Shown piece after piece: positions 11,191 to 23,139 of a stretch of 64,000 bases of DNA. The stretch is from the NCBI GenBank assembly GCA_037367355.1, contig CM074696.1, positions 2,914,001 to 2,978,000 on the forward strand, read 5' to 3'. Made by a program: the position numbers and the translations under genes. This stretch comes from Neoscytalidium dimidiatum. Its lineage: Eukaryota > Ascomycota > Dothideomycetes > Botryosphaeriales > Botryosphaeriaceae. Under the pieces are notes generated by a model. It saw only the letters and a list, made by a program, of their open reading frames with translations, was not told the origin of the DNA and searched no databases. The stretch's first letter is position 1, and every line of letters starts with the position of its first letter.

Positions 11191-14100
11191 TCAAGGCGAA
11201 CTCTCTCTGCTATTTTTCCTTCCACCCTGCGGACCTCTCCTCGATAGATCTCTCGGGCTCTCATCCTCAGCAATGTCCTCAAATCCTCCAAAGCCCGCCA
11301 GACCCAGCCCAACCCCACCATAACCACGTCCCCTTCTGCTTCTCGCACTATCGGAGCCTCTGCCTAAACCAGCCGAGTAGCCTTGCGCTGTCAACTTCCG
11401 CGCGAAAGGAGTGATAGCAGTCTTGTTCGTCGCCGGCCCCGGTGTAGCTGCTAACATGGTGCTCGCCCCGAAGTTCCTCGTCCCCGCGCCCCCACCTTCT
11501 TGTCCGTCTTCGCTGGGAATGAAGGCAGTAATCTCGCTGGTCACTGCAGCTGGCGCAGTCCCCGGCGCTTCAATCGTCTCTGAGTCGGCTGCTCTCCTTG
11601 TTACTGCGGTTCCAGGGAATTCGTAGGAGCCAAACCCAGCGGGGGCAGCCAGAGGAGTTGTACTACCAGTGTGCGTATTGAGTACGAAGGTAGAATTGGA
11701 GAAAGACGGAGCCGCTGCTGAGGCGCTTCGAGTGGCGCCAGATGGGGCAGCGGAGGAGTCGAAGGAAGCATTGGCTGATGGGACAGTAGCAGATGTGGCC
11801 GTAACAGTCTTGGATAACGGATGCAGACGGCGAGTCTCGTTCTCTCTAACATCGGTGTTCGAGAGCGCGGCAAGCCTTTCACGAGCTTTGGCGGCACGGA
11901 TCGTGCTTCGCTTCGACGGCGAACGGAGATAGCCTGGCACGGGCGTTGAAGTATTTGGTGGAACGGTATCCGGATTTCTGATTGTCATTGCGAACGGATT
12001 TGGCTTGTCGGGCGATCCTGAGCGAAATGGTGGCCTCGGCTGGAGAGTAGGACGGTTAAGAACGTTAGGATCGAAGTTGAGGCTGAGCTTGAGGTCGCCA
12101 ACATCAAGAGCAGACGAGTCAAACGGCGTCCACTGCTCATGACGAACATTGCGCGCTTCGTTGTCCGCTTCTCTTTCCTCTGTAGCATCTGAGTGCTCAT
12201 CGAAATGTTGTCCAACCGGAACCAGTTGGCCATCATCTTCATCGAGCTCCGGAGCCTGCTCAACTCCACGGTCACGTCTGTTCCGGTGCATCTTCTCGGC
12301 CCAGTGCCGCAGCATCCCTTTGCAATGCTTCTCATAGTTCCGTTCCGCCAATGCAATGCCCGATTGCTCTTGTCGTTGGACTTGGAACAGACGCCAGTTC
12401 AATTTCTTCAAACACGCACTCGCCTCTGCAGCTACGTGGACTTCCAAGAACGCAGCAGCCTTTTCCTCGTTCCTGGAGACCACTCGAAACTTGCCAAGCC
12501 AGATTCCAAAATGTCGGCTTGCAAGCTTCTGTTCACGGAAACTGTCCGCTGTTTGGCCTAGCTCAAAGACGGATGCCGTTCGGTCGTGCCATTTATCCAG
12601 CTGATGGGTTGCTATTTTCAGGACAGTGTTCTCCTGAAGCTCCTGCGCCTGAAGAGCCATGAACTCTATGGTCGAAGCCCTGCTCCGCCATTTTTCAAAC
12701 ATCCGCCGAGCCATCGAGAGCTTTGTCCGGCGTCTTATGGTAGAATAGGCATCACGCCTCCGCATGCGCTGAGATTTGTGCGTGCTTTCTTTCCACAACT
12801 TCAAGGCGTGTGTTGCAACGGTGTAAAATTCCGCATCCGCACCCCATTGCTCCAATTGCTGGATACGTTCATGACGAGACACCAACTGCGGCCATATGCG
12901 GTTGACGACTCGAGGTTCATAGACTGCTAGCGCCTGTGCTTCGCGCTGCCTCTCCTCATCAAGAGCATCTTTGAGAAGGTCCAAAGCCTTCCGCTTCGCG
13001 CGCTCATCTCTCCAAGCAGTGACTGTGCGCTCCATCCGTGAGAGCCGAGTGTGCTGATCTTCGACCTTATTCAACCACGCCTTGAAGAGACGCTGTTTAG
13101 TCCTGGTCTTGCGGACACGGACGAAGAGCGAGCAGCGAGCCTCCAGCAACCACTTCATCATATTCTCGAAGACGATGCGGTTGTCGATGCGTTCCCTCAT
13201 CGCCGAGCAGCGCATGTTGTCATTCCAGGCTACAAAGGCGTTGTGCAGAACGCGCTTCCGGTCGATTTCGCTAGCGATGATAGCCTGTTCCGTGCGCACT
13301 TGCCAGAGAGATAATATCTCCCTTCCGCGAGATTGAAGAATTTTCTGATGAAGTTGCCTCTCCAGCGGCTGGAGCTTGGCCTGCAACTTGATCTCGCCAA
13401 AAGTTCGAGCCAGGAGCTGCCGTCTCCGAAAGTCGTCCGCGGTAGGTTCCATAGTCTGAACATTGAGCATTTTGTTTGCAAGGAAGTGGAAAAGTGCGCC
13501 TTTGAGATCCAGTTCCCTTTTCTCTTGAACCAATTCCTCCCTCTCCACAATTTCTGCTAGCGCGTCAAGCATATTTGCAAAAGTTCTTGCTTTCAGCCTC
13601 TCGTCGTACAACTTCGCGGCTCGCCGCTCGCAGAACGCCCAAAAGCAAGACACCAAAGACGAGTGGACCCTATTCTTTACATAAAGCGCTCTGGCAGCCA
13701 CCTGGTCTGCCTGTCTTTCTCTAACCTTCCTGCGCCATGTATTTAGGTGTCTCTTCATCGTGAAGCGTCGCACTTTGAGCTCTTCGACAGCAGACTGTTC
13801 GTACCAAGCATTGAAGGCTGTGCGCATGATGACACGATACCGAGCTATTTTGGTCCTCTCAATGGCCCGAGCCGTGGCGTCGAACCAACGCGTGAAGAGG
13901 TCCCAAGTCTGGCACTGCTTGCGAGTGTACGCCACGCGCTGGTAGAGGCTTTCGTAAAACTTCTCCGTTTCTTTTGCGGCGTTGCGCGCTTTCAACGTAA
14001 CGCTCAAGGCCTCTAACGCAGCTTCTCCACGCTTCTTCTTGTTAAAAAAGTCAGCGGCTGCTTCCAGCTTTGCCTCTCGTTCTTTCATTTCCATGGCCTT

Positions 14101-15222
14101 ATCATGCCACGTCTGTAGGCACCTTCTCGCCCTGAAGAGAGTCCTCGCGTAGAGAAAAGTGTCCGCATCAGCCAACATCTGCGTTGGCGAAGGACGGTAA
14201 AGCATCTCCGGGGGGACATGATGCTGCCTCTCCGGCGTCGGGCCCGAAATCGAGGATCTTCTAGACGGCAATGTACTAAAGTCGTCCACATCGTAGAAGC
14301 CAGGCTCGCGTGCTGGTCGCTGTATCTCCTCAGTCCTCGTAATCCTAAGGCTTCCCTGGCTAGACAGCGACCGCGCACGTCCATGGCTCTGAAAGCTGCT
14401 TTGTCTGGAATGCGCTGCCCCGTTCCTCCAATTCAACCGCCCACGATTCGGGAAGCCAGAGTGCATCGCCGGCCGTGCGCCAGCATGTCCCGAGCTCGTC
14501 CGCCTGTGCCGGAAAGCCGCCGTGTCCGACGCCCTACTGCTCGGCCGTCTCTGCCTGAACGCAGCGTTATCCGACGCCCTGCTCGAGGCCCTCCTTCCCC
14601 GAAGCGCGCCCTTCGCAGACGGCCACCGTCCCCTCGGCGCGATCTTCCCGTCCTCGTCGCCCCACGCCCTGGACCGGTGATGCACGGTGGTGTCGTCGAA
14701 GCTGGCGCGCCTCGACAGCGGCGGCAGCCCCGGCGTCGCCGCACCGTCTTCCCCCTCCTCATCCTCAACGGCAAGGTCGTCGAACCTCCTCGTGACGTCC
14801 TCCACCACGCCGCCGTCCCCGGCTTCGTCGACCTCCAGCTGGATGCCCATGTCCGCCAGCAGCGCCTCGAACTTCTCGTACAGGGTGTTTGCGCCATCCT
14901 GCGTGCCAGCATCCGCGACACCACGCATGCGCAGCAGGAAGCGGAAGTAGACGCGGTCCTGGTTGGGGTCGATGCGACGGTCGGCGAGGACGCGGTCGTA
15001 GGCGGTGAAGAGGGCGCGGTAGGGCGGGAGGTGGTGCGTGGCGCCGTACTGCAGGCGCTGGGCGGTGGTGACGATGGTGTAAAGGACCTCGACATCTTGG
15101 TTCGAGAGCGGGAGGATGTCGTTGTCGTCGTTCGGGTCGTCATCGTAGACATCTTCGGCTGGCTGGTCGTGAAGATGCTGGGGCGGCTGTGGTGGAGGAT
15201 GGTGGCGAGAGGAGGCGGGCAT
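11191..15222 (-). CDS. sfi1: Sfi1-like spindle pole body protein
   Basis: Single uninterrupted frame of 1343 aa. The N-terminal ~330 residues are low-complexity (Pro/His-rich, acidic, then Arg/Ser-rich repeats such as RQRRPSSRASDTAAFRHRR). From about residue 350 to 1000 it is helical with many repeats built round a Trp, for example ARRCLQTWHDKAMEM, MRTAFNAWYEQS, RHLNTWRRKVRERQ and SRHFGIWLGKFR. These are the centrin-binding repeats of Sfi1, the long half-bridge filament used for spindle pole body duplication. The C-terminus is disordered and basic with SP/TP motifs, possible cyclin-kinase sites. The protein should act at the nuclear-envelope spindle pole with centrin (Cdc31). The start at 15222 is the first ATG of the frame. 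Confidence 0.88.
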   Translation of the reverse strand: MPASSRHHPPPQPPQHLHDQPAEDVYDDDPNDDNDILPLSNQDVEVLYTIVTTAQRLQYGATHHLPPYRALFTAYDRVLADRRIDPNQDRVYFRFLLRMRGVADAGTQDGANTLYEKFEALLADMGIQLEVDEAGDGGVVEDVTRRFDDLAVEDEEGEDGAATPGLPPLSRRASFDDTTVHHRSRAWGDEDGKIAPRGRWPSAKGALRGRRASSRASDNAAFRQRRPSSRASDTAAFRHRRTSSGHAGARPAMHSGFPNRGRLNWRNGAAHSRQSSFQSHGRARSLSSQGSLRITRTEEIQRPAREPGFYDVDDFSTLPSRRSSISGPTPERQHHVPPEMLYRPSPTQMLADADTFLYARTLFRARRCLQTWHDKAMEMKEREAKLEAAADFFNKKKRGEAALEALSVTLKARNAAKETEKFYESLYQRVAYTRKQCQTWDLFTRWFDATARAIERTKIARYRVIMRTAFNAWYEQSAVEELKVRRFTMKRHLNTWRRKVRERQADQVAARALYVKNRVHSSLVSCFWAFCERRAAKLYDERLKARTFANMLDALAEIVEREELVQEKRELDLKGALFHFLANKMLNVQTMEPTADDFRRRQLLARTFGEIKLQAKLQPLERQLHQKILQSRGREILSLWQVRTEQAIIASEIDRKRVLHNAFVAWNDNMRCSAMRERIDNRIVFENMMKWLLEARCSLFVRVRKTRTKQRLFKAWLNKVEDQHTRLSRMERTVTAWRDERAKRKALDLLKDALDEERQREAQALAVYEPRVVNRIWPQLVSRHERIQQLEQWGADAEFYTVATHALKLWKESTHKSQRMRRRDAYSTIRRRTKLSMARRMFEKWRSRASTIEFMALQAQELQENTVLKIATHQLDKWHDRTASVFELGQTADSFREQKLASRHFGIWLGKFRVVSRNEEKAAAFLEVHVAAEASACLKKLNWRLFQVQRQEQSGIALAERNYEKHCKGMLRHWAEKMHRNRRDRGVEQAPELDEDDGQLVPVGQHFDEHSDATEEREADNEARNVRHEQWTPFDSSALDVGDLKLSLNFDPNVLNRPTLQPRPPFRSGSPDKPNPFAMTIRNPDTVPPNTSTPVPGYLRSPSKRSTIRAAKARERLAALSNTDVRENETRRLHPLSKTVTATSATVPSANASFDSSAAPSGATRSASAAAPSFSNSTFVLNTHTGSTTPLAAPAGFGSYEFPGTAVTRRAADSETIEAPGTAPAAVTSEITAFIPSEDGQEGGGAGTRNFGASTMLAATPGPATNKTAITPFARKLTAQGYSAGLGRGSDSARSRRGRGYGGVGLGLAGFGGFEDIAEDESPRDLSRRGPQGGRKNSRESSP

Positions 15223-15672
15223 TCGTCGTCGCGCTGGTCTGCGATTGTGGCGGTAGAGGTTGAGGTTCTTTTCTTCGTAGGCTGCGGGACACGCTGCGGC
15301 TGCTGCTTCGTTGTGGTGCTCTGCATGCGCGCGGCGTGCGATGCAGGATTACGGTAGGGCGATGCGGGATCATGAAACAGCCGTCGCAATCGTTAGAACT
15401 GCAAAGCGCCAGGTTTAAGGTATCGAACATTAGCATAAAAAAGCAGAACGAAAGAATTGTCAAGCGTGGGATGGTGTTGTTGTTGTGGTGTCGCATAAAC
15501 AAAGGCGTCAGACGCGCCGCAACAAGCTCGCCTCGCCTGAGCGGAGGCGCGGGATGGATCTCACGTCTTGGCGCGTTTGGCTCGTTTGAGAGGCTTGAGA
15601 GAGGCTTGAGTCGTTGACATCGCCGCCCAAGACACACCAATTCTGCCGTCCTAACCATCGTTCACCGCAAAA
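15223..15672. promoter_or_regulatory. Divergent promoter region between Sfi1 and the NDUFAF8-like gene
   Basis: 450 bp separate two ATGs that point away from each other (15222 minus, 15673 plus), so both promoters must lie here. No specific factor site can be assigned. Confidence 0.5.
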
Positions 15673-15967
15673 ATGCCCGGACGAACACGTCCCATTGAGA
15701 AGTTCGCATCAGCTGCGGCCAAGTGCTCGGTCGAGGTGAGGCTCTTCCGAAACTCCCCGTAAACCGCTCACTGAATAGCTCGAATATTAGAGCGCGGCCT
15801 ACGGCAAATGTATCCTTGCCGACTACAACAATGTCCACAAGGACATGTGCCTCAAAGAGTTTCTTAGGCTAAAGGAGTGCTATCTGGTCAGTGGTTTTGC
15901 GCTATTTCTTAGCATATGTCAGCCCCGTCTTACTTATTCAACACAGGCTGCTGTTAGAAAACCCTAG
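15673..15967 (+). CDS. Small twin-CX9C protein resembling complex I assembly factor NDUFAF8
   Basis: Too short for routine frame calling because it is split into three small exons: 15673-15735, 15791-15886 and 15947-15967 (introns 55 and 60 nt, with GTGAGG..TTAG and GTCAGT..ACAG borders). The 59-aa product starts MPGRTRPIEKFASAAAKC. It has two exact C-x9-C motifs, CSVESAAYGKC and CLKEFLRLKEC, the signature of CHCH proteins imported into the mitochondrial intermembrane space by the Mia40 route. Spacing and the words AAYGKC, KDMCLKEF and ending AAVRKP resemble human NDUFAF8 (AAYGRC, KDFCAREF, AAAAKK), which acts with NDUFAF5 in complex I assembly. Assignment to that family is by eye. Confidence 0.82.
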
Positions 15968-16262
15968 ACTTGGTGGCAAATCGAAAAATTGAATACAAAA
16001 TCATGTGTATGCTATGCAAGAGCTCCTCTTTGTTACTCTGGCTATACTTATCGTGCAATTTCTCGCTCATTTCAATCGTGGATCTCTCTTCGTGCAATGA
16101 CTCCTGCAAAGGCGAGCGAATCAAGGAATTACCGATCACTATTATCTTCTTTATCAAGAAAGTATGCAAGACATAACAATCATCGCATTCTATCTACTCT
16201 TCCATCTGCTCGTACCCATTTTTTCATGCGTTCTTTTCTTCTTTTTCTTATCTAACCATCCT

Positions 16263-19200
16263 CTACAACTTGACCAGCCTGAGCAAGAACGTTGCCTTTT
16301 GCACCTCTTGCTCTTCTTCCAGAATAAGCTCATCGTTTTTCACCGTCGCCGGGCCCTTGCCTTCCACCTCCGTGACAACGTGCTTATCCAGCGGTCTCCT
16401 CAGCGCCTTCTCCATCATGCTGGCATGGCTCTCGAACACCCCCTCAAGGCCGACCTTATCCGGATCGCCAAGGATGCGGTATTGCATGGCAACGTCGTCA
16501 GTCGGAACAAGACCAGCCTTCTTGCGCAGACGCTGGACGCGGTTGATGATCTCACGTGCGATGCCCTCCTGCTGGAGCTCAGGGTACGTCTCGCAGTCGA
16601 GGATGATGAGTACGTCGTTGTCAGTGTTGACCTCCTGAGCCTTGGATGCCGCGTCCTCCTTAAGACCGCGCTTGACCACCAGATCTTCCGAGCCCAGAAC
16701 AATGCCGTCGACAGTGACGCTGCCGGTCTTGAGGTAGCCCTTGACCTCATCGCTACTCAGGGAAGGAAGTGCCTTCTTGACCTTCACTGCATCCTTCTTG
16801 AGCTTCTTACCAAGGACAGCCCAGTCGGCTGAAACAGAGTATTGAACGTTGTACTTGTCTTCATCTGCCGAAAGAACGAGGTCACGGACGTTCATTTCCT
16901 CGCAGATATAGCTCTCGAGGCTCTTGACGTCGTCGAGGTACTGCTGGTCAGGATGAATGATGACAAGCGTCTTCAGAGGAGTCTTAAGACCAATGTTACG
17001 ACGCTCACGAGAAACACGGCCCAAGTCGATCACAGCCTGCATGCGGCCAACACGGCGTTCCACTACCTCGTCGAAGAGCTCCTCGCGAACTTCAGGGAAG
17101 GAAAGGAAGTGAACACTGCGCGGATCCTCGGCACGAAGATGATCGGGAATGAGAGGAAGAAGTCGCTGGTAGATGTTGTCGGTGAGGAAAGGAGTGAAGG
17201 GAGCCAGCCCGCGGACAAGGGTGAAAATGACATCGAACAAAGTGTTCAAAGCGTGGATGGTGTCGTCAATACCGTACTCTCCCTTCAAGCGGCGACGGTT
17301 AAGCTTAATGTACCAGTTGGTGGTGTTTTCGATGAGTCCCAATAACCTCGGGACGACAGTATACAACCTGTAGCCGGCCATCTCTTGGTTGACGAATTTG
17401 AGCAAGCTCTGACAGCTGGCAAGAATCCAGCGGTCCATGACGTTCGTATTCGTCTCTTGGATCTTGGGGTCGAACTTGAAGTCAACGTTGGCAACCTTCT
17501 TCAGCAGGGCTACCTGCTGCTCAAAAAAGTTGTAACTGTTCCATAAGGGCAGGAGCACCTTGGAGACAATCTCCCTGACACCTGACTCTTTGAATCTCAA
17601 AGGCTCGGCGCGCACAACAGGAGAGTTAATAAGATACAGACGAAGGGCGTCGGAACCGTATTCGTCCATGATCTTCGATGGGTCTGGGTAATTCTTTAAC
17701 CTCTTCGACATCTTCTTTCCATCCTCCGCAAGAACGATACCGTTGACGACGCAGTTCTTGAAGGGAAGCTTGCCAAAAAGATGCACACCAAGCACAGTCA
17801 TGGTGTAGAACCATCCACGGGTCTGGTCAAGACCCTCTGCAATGAAGTCACCGGGGAACGATGCGTTGAAGTGGTCCTGGTTCTCGAATGGGTAATGCTG
17901 AGATGCGTAAGGCATACTGCCAGACTCGAACCAGCAGTCAAAAACCTCGGGTACTCTCCTCAACACGCCCTTGCCCTGCTTGCTGGGGATGGTGATGTGG
18001 TCGATATGGTGGCGATGAAGGTCAGTGATCTCGCCCTCATATCCGCTCAGCTCCTTCAGCTCCTGGATGCTGCCGACGCACACGATCTCCTTGAAATCTT
18101 CACTGCACCAGAGTGGAATGGGAGTACCCCAGTAGCGGTTACGGGAAACAGCCCAGTCACGGGCATTGGCGATCCAGCTTGCGAAACGCTTCTCCTTAAC
18201 GAAGGAAGGAACCCAGTGTGACTCCTCAATGCCCTTAAGCATGTCCGGAATGATCTCAGGGATCTTGACGAACCACGAAGGAACGGCGCGGTAAATGAGA
18301 GGGGTATCAGAACGCCAGCAGAAAGGATAACTATGGGTAATCTGGCTGTCAACAACGATACGGCCGGCAGCTTTCAGGTGTTTGATAATGGCCCTGTCCG
18401 CCTCCTTGACATGCTGGCCAACGAAGTCACTGACCTCGGCCGTGAAGCGACCAGTGTCGTCCACCGGATTCGGTGGTGCCCGGGTCTCATTGATGATGCC
18501 TTCCTTTAGAGAAACAGCATAATCGTCCTCACCAAACGCCGGGGCATTGTGGACGATACCGGTACCGCTGTCCGCTGTGACATAATCGGCAAGGCAAAGC
18601 TTGAATCCGACGTCCTTGAACTCGTTCTTGAAATAGTCGAACGGCGGCTCGTACTTCCAACCTGCCATTGCCGTACCCTTGATCTTCTCCACGATCTTGA
18701 ACTTCGCCTTCTTGGGATCCTTGTAGAGTGTTCTGAGCAAAGACTCGAGAAGAATGTAGTTCTTCCCCGACGCCTCATCAAGTATCTTGACGTATTCGAA
18801 ATTGGGGTTGGCAGCAAGTCCGGTGTGAGAAGGCAGAGTCCACGGGGTCGTAGTCCAGGCAAGGAAGGCAGTGTTGGGGTCGTCGAGGAGCGGGAAAGAA
18901 ACGACGATGGCCGGGTCCTGGACGTCCTTGTAGTTCTGCTGGGCCTCGAAGTTGCTGAGCGGGGTGTTCAGAGCGGTTGAGTAGGGCATGACCTTGAAGC
19001 CACGGTAGACGGAGTTCTTGTCGAACAGCTGCCTAAAGACCCACCATTCCGACTCCATGAACTGCGGGTTCATCGTCTACGCAGAATGTAAGCGATTGTC
19101 GCTCCTTGAGCTCACCTGGAGTACGCACCTTGTAATCATTGTCGAAGTCGATCCAGCGACCCAGACGGTCAATGGTCTGACGCCACTCGGATGCGAAGCG

Positions 19201-19557
19201 CATGACAATGGCGCGACACTCCTCGTTATACTGAGCTAGACCCAATTTCTCAACTGCGTCCTTGCCGCTCATGCCCAACTTCTTGTCGATCTCGTGCTCA
19301 ATGGGCACGCCGTGGGTGTCCCAGCCAAAGCGGCGCTCAACATAGCGGCCCTTCATAGACCAGTAGCGCGGAATGATGTCCTTGATAGTGGAGGCGAGCA
19401 GATGGCCATAATGCGGCAGGCCAGTGGCGAACGGTGGGCCATCGTAGAACGTATAAGGCTGTTTGCCCTTAGACAGCTCGACCTGGCGCTGGAATGCGTC
19501 GATCTCTTTCCAGAGGGCGAGGATGCGCTGCTCTTCCTTGGGGAAGGAGATGGACAT
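16263..19557 (-). CDS. ils1: Isoleucyl-tRNA synthetase, cytoplasmic
   Basis: Charges tRNA-Ile with isoleucine in the cytosol. Exons 19129-19557 and 16263-19076 on the minus strand, with a 52-nt intron (GTGCGT..CGTAG) whose removal restores DFDNDYK-TMNPQFMES. 1080 aa, close to yeast Ils1 (about 1070). The class I signatures are visible: HYGH in GLPHYGHLLASTIKD, and KMSKR in DGKKMSKRLKNYPDP. The CP1 editing domain and the anticodon-binding C-terminal region are both present and uninterrupted. I chose the ATG at 19557 (MSISFPKEEQRILALW) because homologues begin near SFPKEE. An in-frame upstream ATG at 19725 would add 56 Pro-rich residues and could give a longer form. Confidence 0.95.
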
Positions 19558-19808
19558 GGCGGCGTGAGCGGCCTTCTGCGTGCCGTGCGGAGCGGGGAGC
19601 TGCGAAGGCGCGAAAGGCGGGTGCGGGGCGAGCGGTTGTGTTTGGATGGTGGGGTTCACTGTGCTCAAATTTCCGACAGTAATGGGTGGTGACTCTCCGG
19701 GCGGTGAGTCAGACACGCCGATCACCGACGTCAGGCAACTTCAGGCACAATATGTACACAGTAATGTCGCATCGGATGGCAAGTATCACTTTTCGCATTA
19801 TATGAAGC

Positions 19809-22800
19809 TTAATCGACCCCCTCGCCCTCTTCCTCGTCATCTTCATCCTCGTCGTCTTCTTCTTCTTCATCGTCCTCGGCATCGGACACTTCCTCGCCCA
19901 GCTCCTTGAGTCGTTTCTGTACAAGTCAGCCAAATATATTCGGATCGATGTAGGAGCACTGCATCTTACCTTGTCTTTGGCCCGCTTCTCCTCCAAGTCC
20001 GACAGAACCATGAGCATATCGTCAAGTTCACTCTGTGCGGACGCCCGGGCCTCCTCCTTCTCTGCAAGGTCGTCTTGAGTCTTTTTAAGCTTCTCTTGAG
20101 CCTCCTTCAGCTGATCTTGAGCTTCCCGAAGGGCAAAGTCAGTCGACTTGGCTGCATTCTCATGCTTTTGAGACTGCGACTTGAGCTCTCTGAGTTCTGA
20201 CTTTGTCGCTTCTGCAGCTTTCTCGAGCTGCTCCACTTTGCGCGTGAGTTCCTCGACCTGCGCCGTCTTCCGACGCACCGTCTCTTCCAAACTTGCGATA
20301 TTGCCTTGCGCAGCTGACAGATCGGCTCTTGTTTGGCTGAAATTTAACTCCACCTCCTTCAACTGCTTGGTAGTTGACTCCAGGTTGGACTCGGCCTTCT
20401 TGTTCCTCTCCTCCAGCCTCGCACTCGCGCCCTGTGCAGCGTTAAGCTCCGCCTGTACCTTGCTGAAGTTCGCCTGGAGCTCAGAAAGTTGTCTCCGTGC
20501 CTCTTCGAGCGCGCTCTCAGCCTGAGAGCATCTCGCCTGCAGGGCGGATTCAGTCTTCTTGCTTCTCTCTTCGATCTCGGTTCTTTCTCGTCTGAGTTGC
20601 GCCATGTCTCGGTCATGTTGTTGCTTAACGCTGGCTGCCTGGCCTGCTGCTTCCCGTTGCTTTTGCTGCAACTGAGCATTAAAGCTTGCGATCTGCTGCC
20701 GTTGCTGTTCCTCAAGTCTTTGCAGGGCTGATTGATGTGCTGCTTCCAGTCGGGCAATGTCCGCTTCGTGATTTCTTTGCAGTGCTTCATTGACATTTTT
20801 GATCCGGCTGATTTCTGCGTTCGAGGTGTCCAAGTCTTTCTTGTGGTTTGCCTGCTCTTCGTTGAGTTGTCGTTCAATTACCAACATCTTTGACTCGGCT
20901 GCCTCCAAAGCTTTGCTTTTCTCCTCCAATTGGCCACGGATGGAATCAACCAAGTCTCGGTCAACACCTTCTGGGTTCTGGTGTATTTCTATCCCAGGAT
21001 CCCGGTCGATTGCTCTGGATAGTCGGCTGAAATTATCCTTGAGGAAGTCCACAAACGTGCTGTCAAAGAAGACGTCGGGGAGATTTCCCCCAAACGCAGC
21101 CGCTCCGCCTTGAGGCATGACTTCAAATTCACGCACGAATGGATGGGTTCGGAGTTGCGTTATGGCGTCGAGATACTTTTCGCGACCAAGACTGTTAACA
21201 AGGACCGGTTGGAGTTCCCGGCGGGGGATAGGTGAGTCTTTTGTGGAAAATTCGTATATGATGCCAAGAAGCACCGCGCAGAGTCCTCGGATCACTGGCT
21301 TGTCTGTTGTTGTCCTTGCGGCCGTCGTAACCAACGTCTGAATGCTAGCGCCTTCTCCAAGAAAGTCGTTGACTGCATCAGGGTCCTCAAACAGCCAACC
21401 ACATAGAACCATTAAGTACCCTATGATAATCCTCTCATCCTCACCGTTTTGCAGTGCGCTGATGAGGTTGCTGCTCATGGCTTGAATACATGTGACAACT
21501 TCCTCGCCGCTTTCCGCGTCGCCTTCCACGACACTCATGAGTAGAGTTTTCGCATCCGGTTTCTCAAACAGAAGATGGAAAGTGATGACAGCTGCAAACC
21601 AAAGACGGTACGAGTCCACAGTCTGGAAGCTCTGCGGGCCGTGTACTAATGTTGTGACAACATTGGCAGCGTCCTGTTCACCAGCTGTATGTACATTGAC
21701 GGCATGGTTGAGGAAATGTCTCCCAGTTTGGCCGTGGTTGTAGAAATAGGCCTTGAGACACTCGCACGCAGCAAAGCGAGCGTCAAACATTTGAACGGAT
21801 GATGCGCCAAGGATGAGGTGCAGTAGGGCTTCGATGACGTGAACGTGAGAAATACCGTTCTGCATCTTCTCGCCGTTGGGTTGATTGCTATGTTCGTAAT
21901 CGGCGATGGCCACCTGAGTTTGCGCGAAGGTCTCCTGTAGCCTGGCATTTCCTCTGATAGCATCTGCGCAAACGTATAGAGCCTGGGAGCGAATAGGAAC
22001 GGACGCTGAATTGTCGAATGCCAGCTCCAGTACTTGCTGCAGTATTCCATGTTTGTGGAAGGCGTCCTGATTCGCTATTGTGCCCATGCTTCCCTTGACG
22101 AGGAACATGCGGAGAACAGCGAGCAGGCCGAACAGGTTCTTTTCCTTGTGCGGACTCTCCCAAATCGCCTCATCTGGATTTGCCGGTCGTGAAACCTTAA
22201 TGCCATTAGCGAGGAGTGCTGCTAGCTTTGGCACGCAACCTGATTCTCTGAAAGCCAACTGATTTGATGGGTTGTACTGGATTAGATTTGCCGTCAGGGT
22301 CAGGCAATCCTGGACCACGATGCTCCCCTGTCTTATCGAACCATCGCCGTCAATCAGATTGAAGATTTTCTCGAACGCATTCTGAAACGCAACGATTTTC
22401 TGTAGCTCGGTTGAAGATTGGGTTAGGTCGATGAGGAGGTCCAAGGCAACTACGGGTTCCGTTAGCCATTGATTTCTGGATACTAGTTGGGATGTCTCTT
22501 TAGCGTACCATCTCTCACTGCATCACGGGGGTCGTCGAGTGTGGCAACCAGTCTTGGTATTCCCAGGGGCGCAGAGAGGATGCATTCTTGGGTTCTCTCC
22601 GGGCGGAGCTCCGAAATGGCTTTGAGAAGCTTCAGGGCGTAGCGGCGGGAGTAGAAATCGGTAGATTCGAGGAGATCAAGGAGGAGGGAGATGTTATCTT
22701 GCCGCTAGCATAAGCTCAGCACATGTTAATCGGCGTTGAGCGACGAGCTTACTTGAGTGAATTCGTCGGCTAGCCACAGCGAGATGTCTTCAGAAGCTTC

Positions 22801-23139
22801 AGGCTGTTTCACACAAGGTCATCAATTGAGGCGTAAGGGCGGAGCGGTATGATTGCTACATACACTATTTTCATCCGGGTTGAAGAGCATCAGCAGTGTC
22901 TCCAACACAACCTTCATGGTATCCAAATCCTCCGCATCTTTTGTGAGGGCGGCGATCAGGCCTCGCAACGAGCCAGACGCGACAGAGGCAGGGTATTCCT
23001 TTGCAAAGCTTCGCAAGCCGAGGATAGCAGCGCGACGATCCTCGAGGAGAGTTGCGCTGGAGAGGCGGTTGCAGAGAGTATTGATGGTATCGGTGGCCGT
23101 CTGCTTGGCAGGCGCCTGCGCCTCGAGCATGCGCAACAT
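19809..23139 (-). CDS. uso1: Uso1/p115-type vesicle tethering factor
   Basis: Tethers ER-derived COPII vesicles to the Golgi. Five exons on the minus strand: 22864-23139, 22753-22803, 22509-22704, 19970-22449 and 19809-19916 (introns 60, 48, 59 and 53 nt; 1036 aa). The N-terminal two thirds form the armadillo-like head, for example CNRLSSATLLEDRRAAILGL, STELQKIVAFQNAFEKIF and the later FVDFLKDNFSRL. Residues about 700-990 are a long heptad coiled coil (repeats of LEE, EELTRKVEQLE and similar) for dimerisation. The last exon encodes KRLKELGEEVSDAEDDE and a run of Asp/Glu, the acidic tail typical of p115. Start at MLRMLEAQAP fits homologues; upstream in-frame sequence is GC-rich 5' leader. Divergent from the RAT1 gene. 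Confidence 0.92.

Noticed and set aside
14218..15389. Long frames on both strands across the Sfi1 N-terminus
   Set aside because: Low-complexity Arg/Pro/Ser shadows of the real Sfi1 frame.
19558..19725. N-terminal extension of isoleucyl-tRNA synthetase
   Set aside because: Homologues start near SFPKEE, and the extension is Pro/Thr-rich without a clear targeting signal. Kept only as an alternative start.
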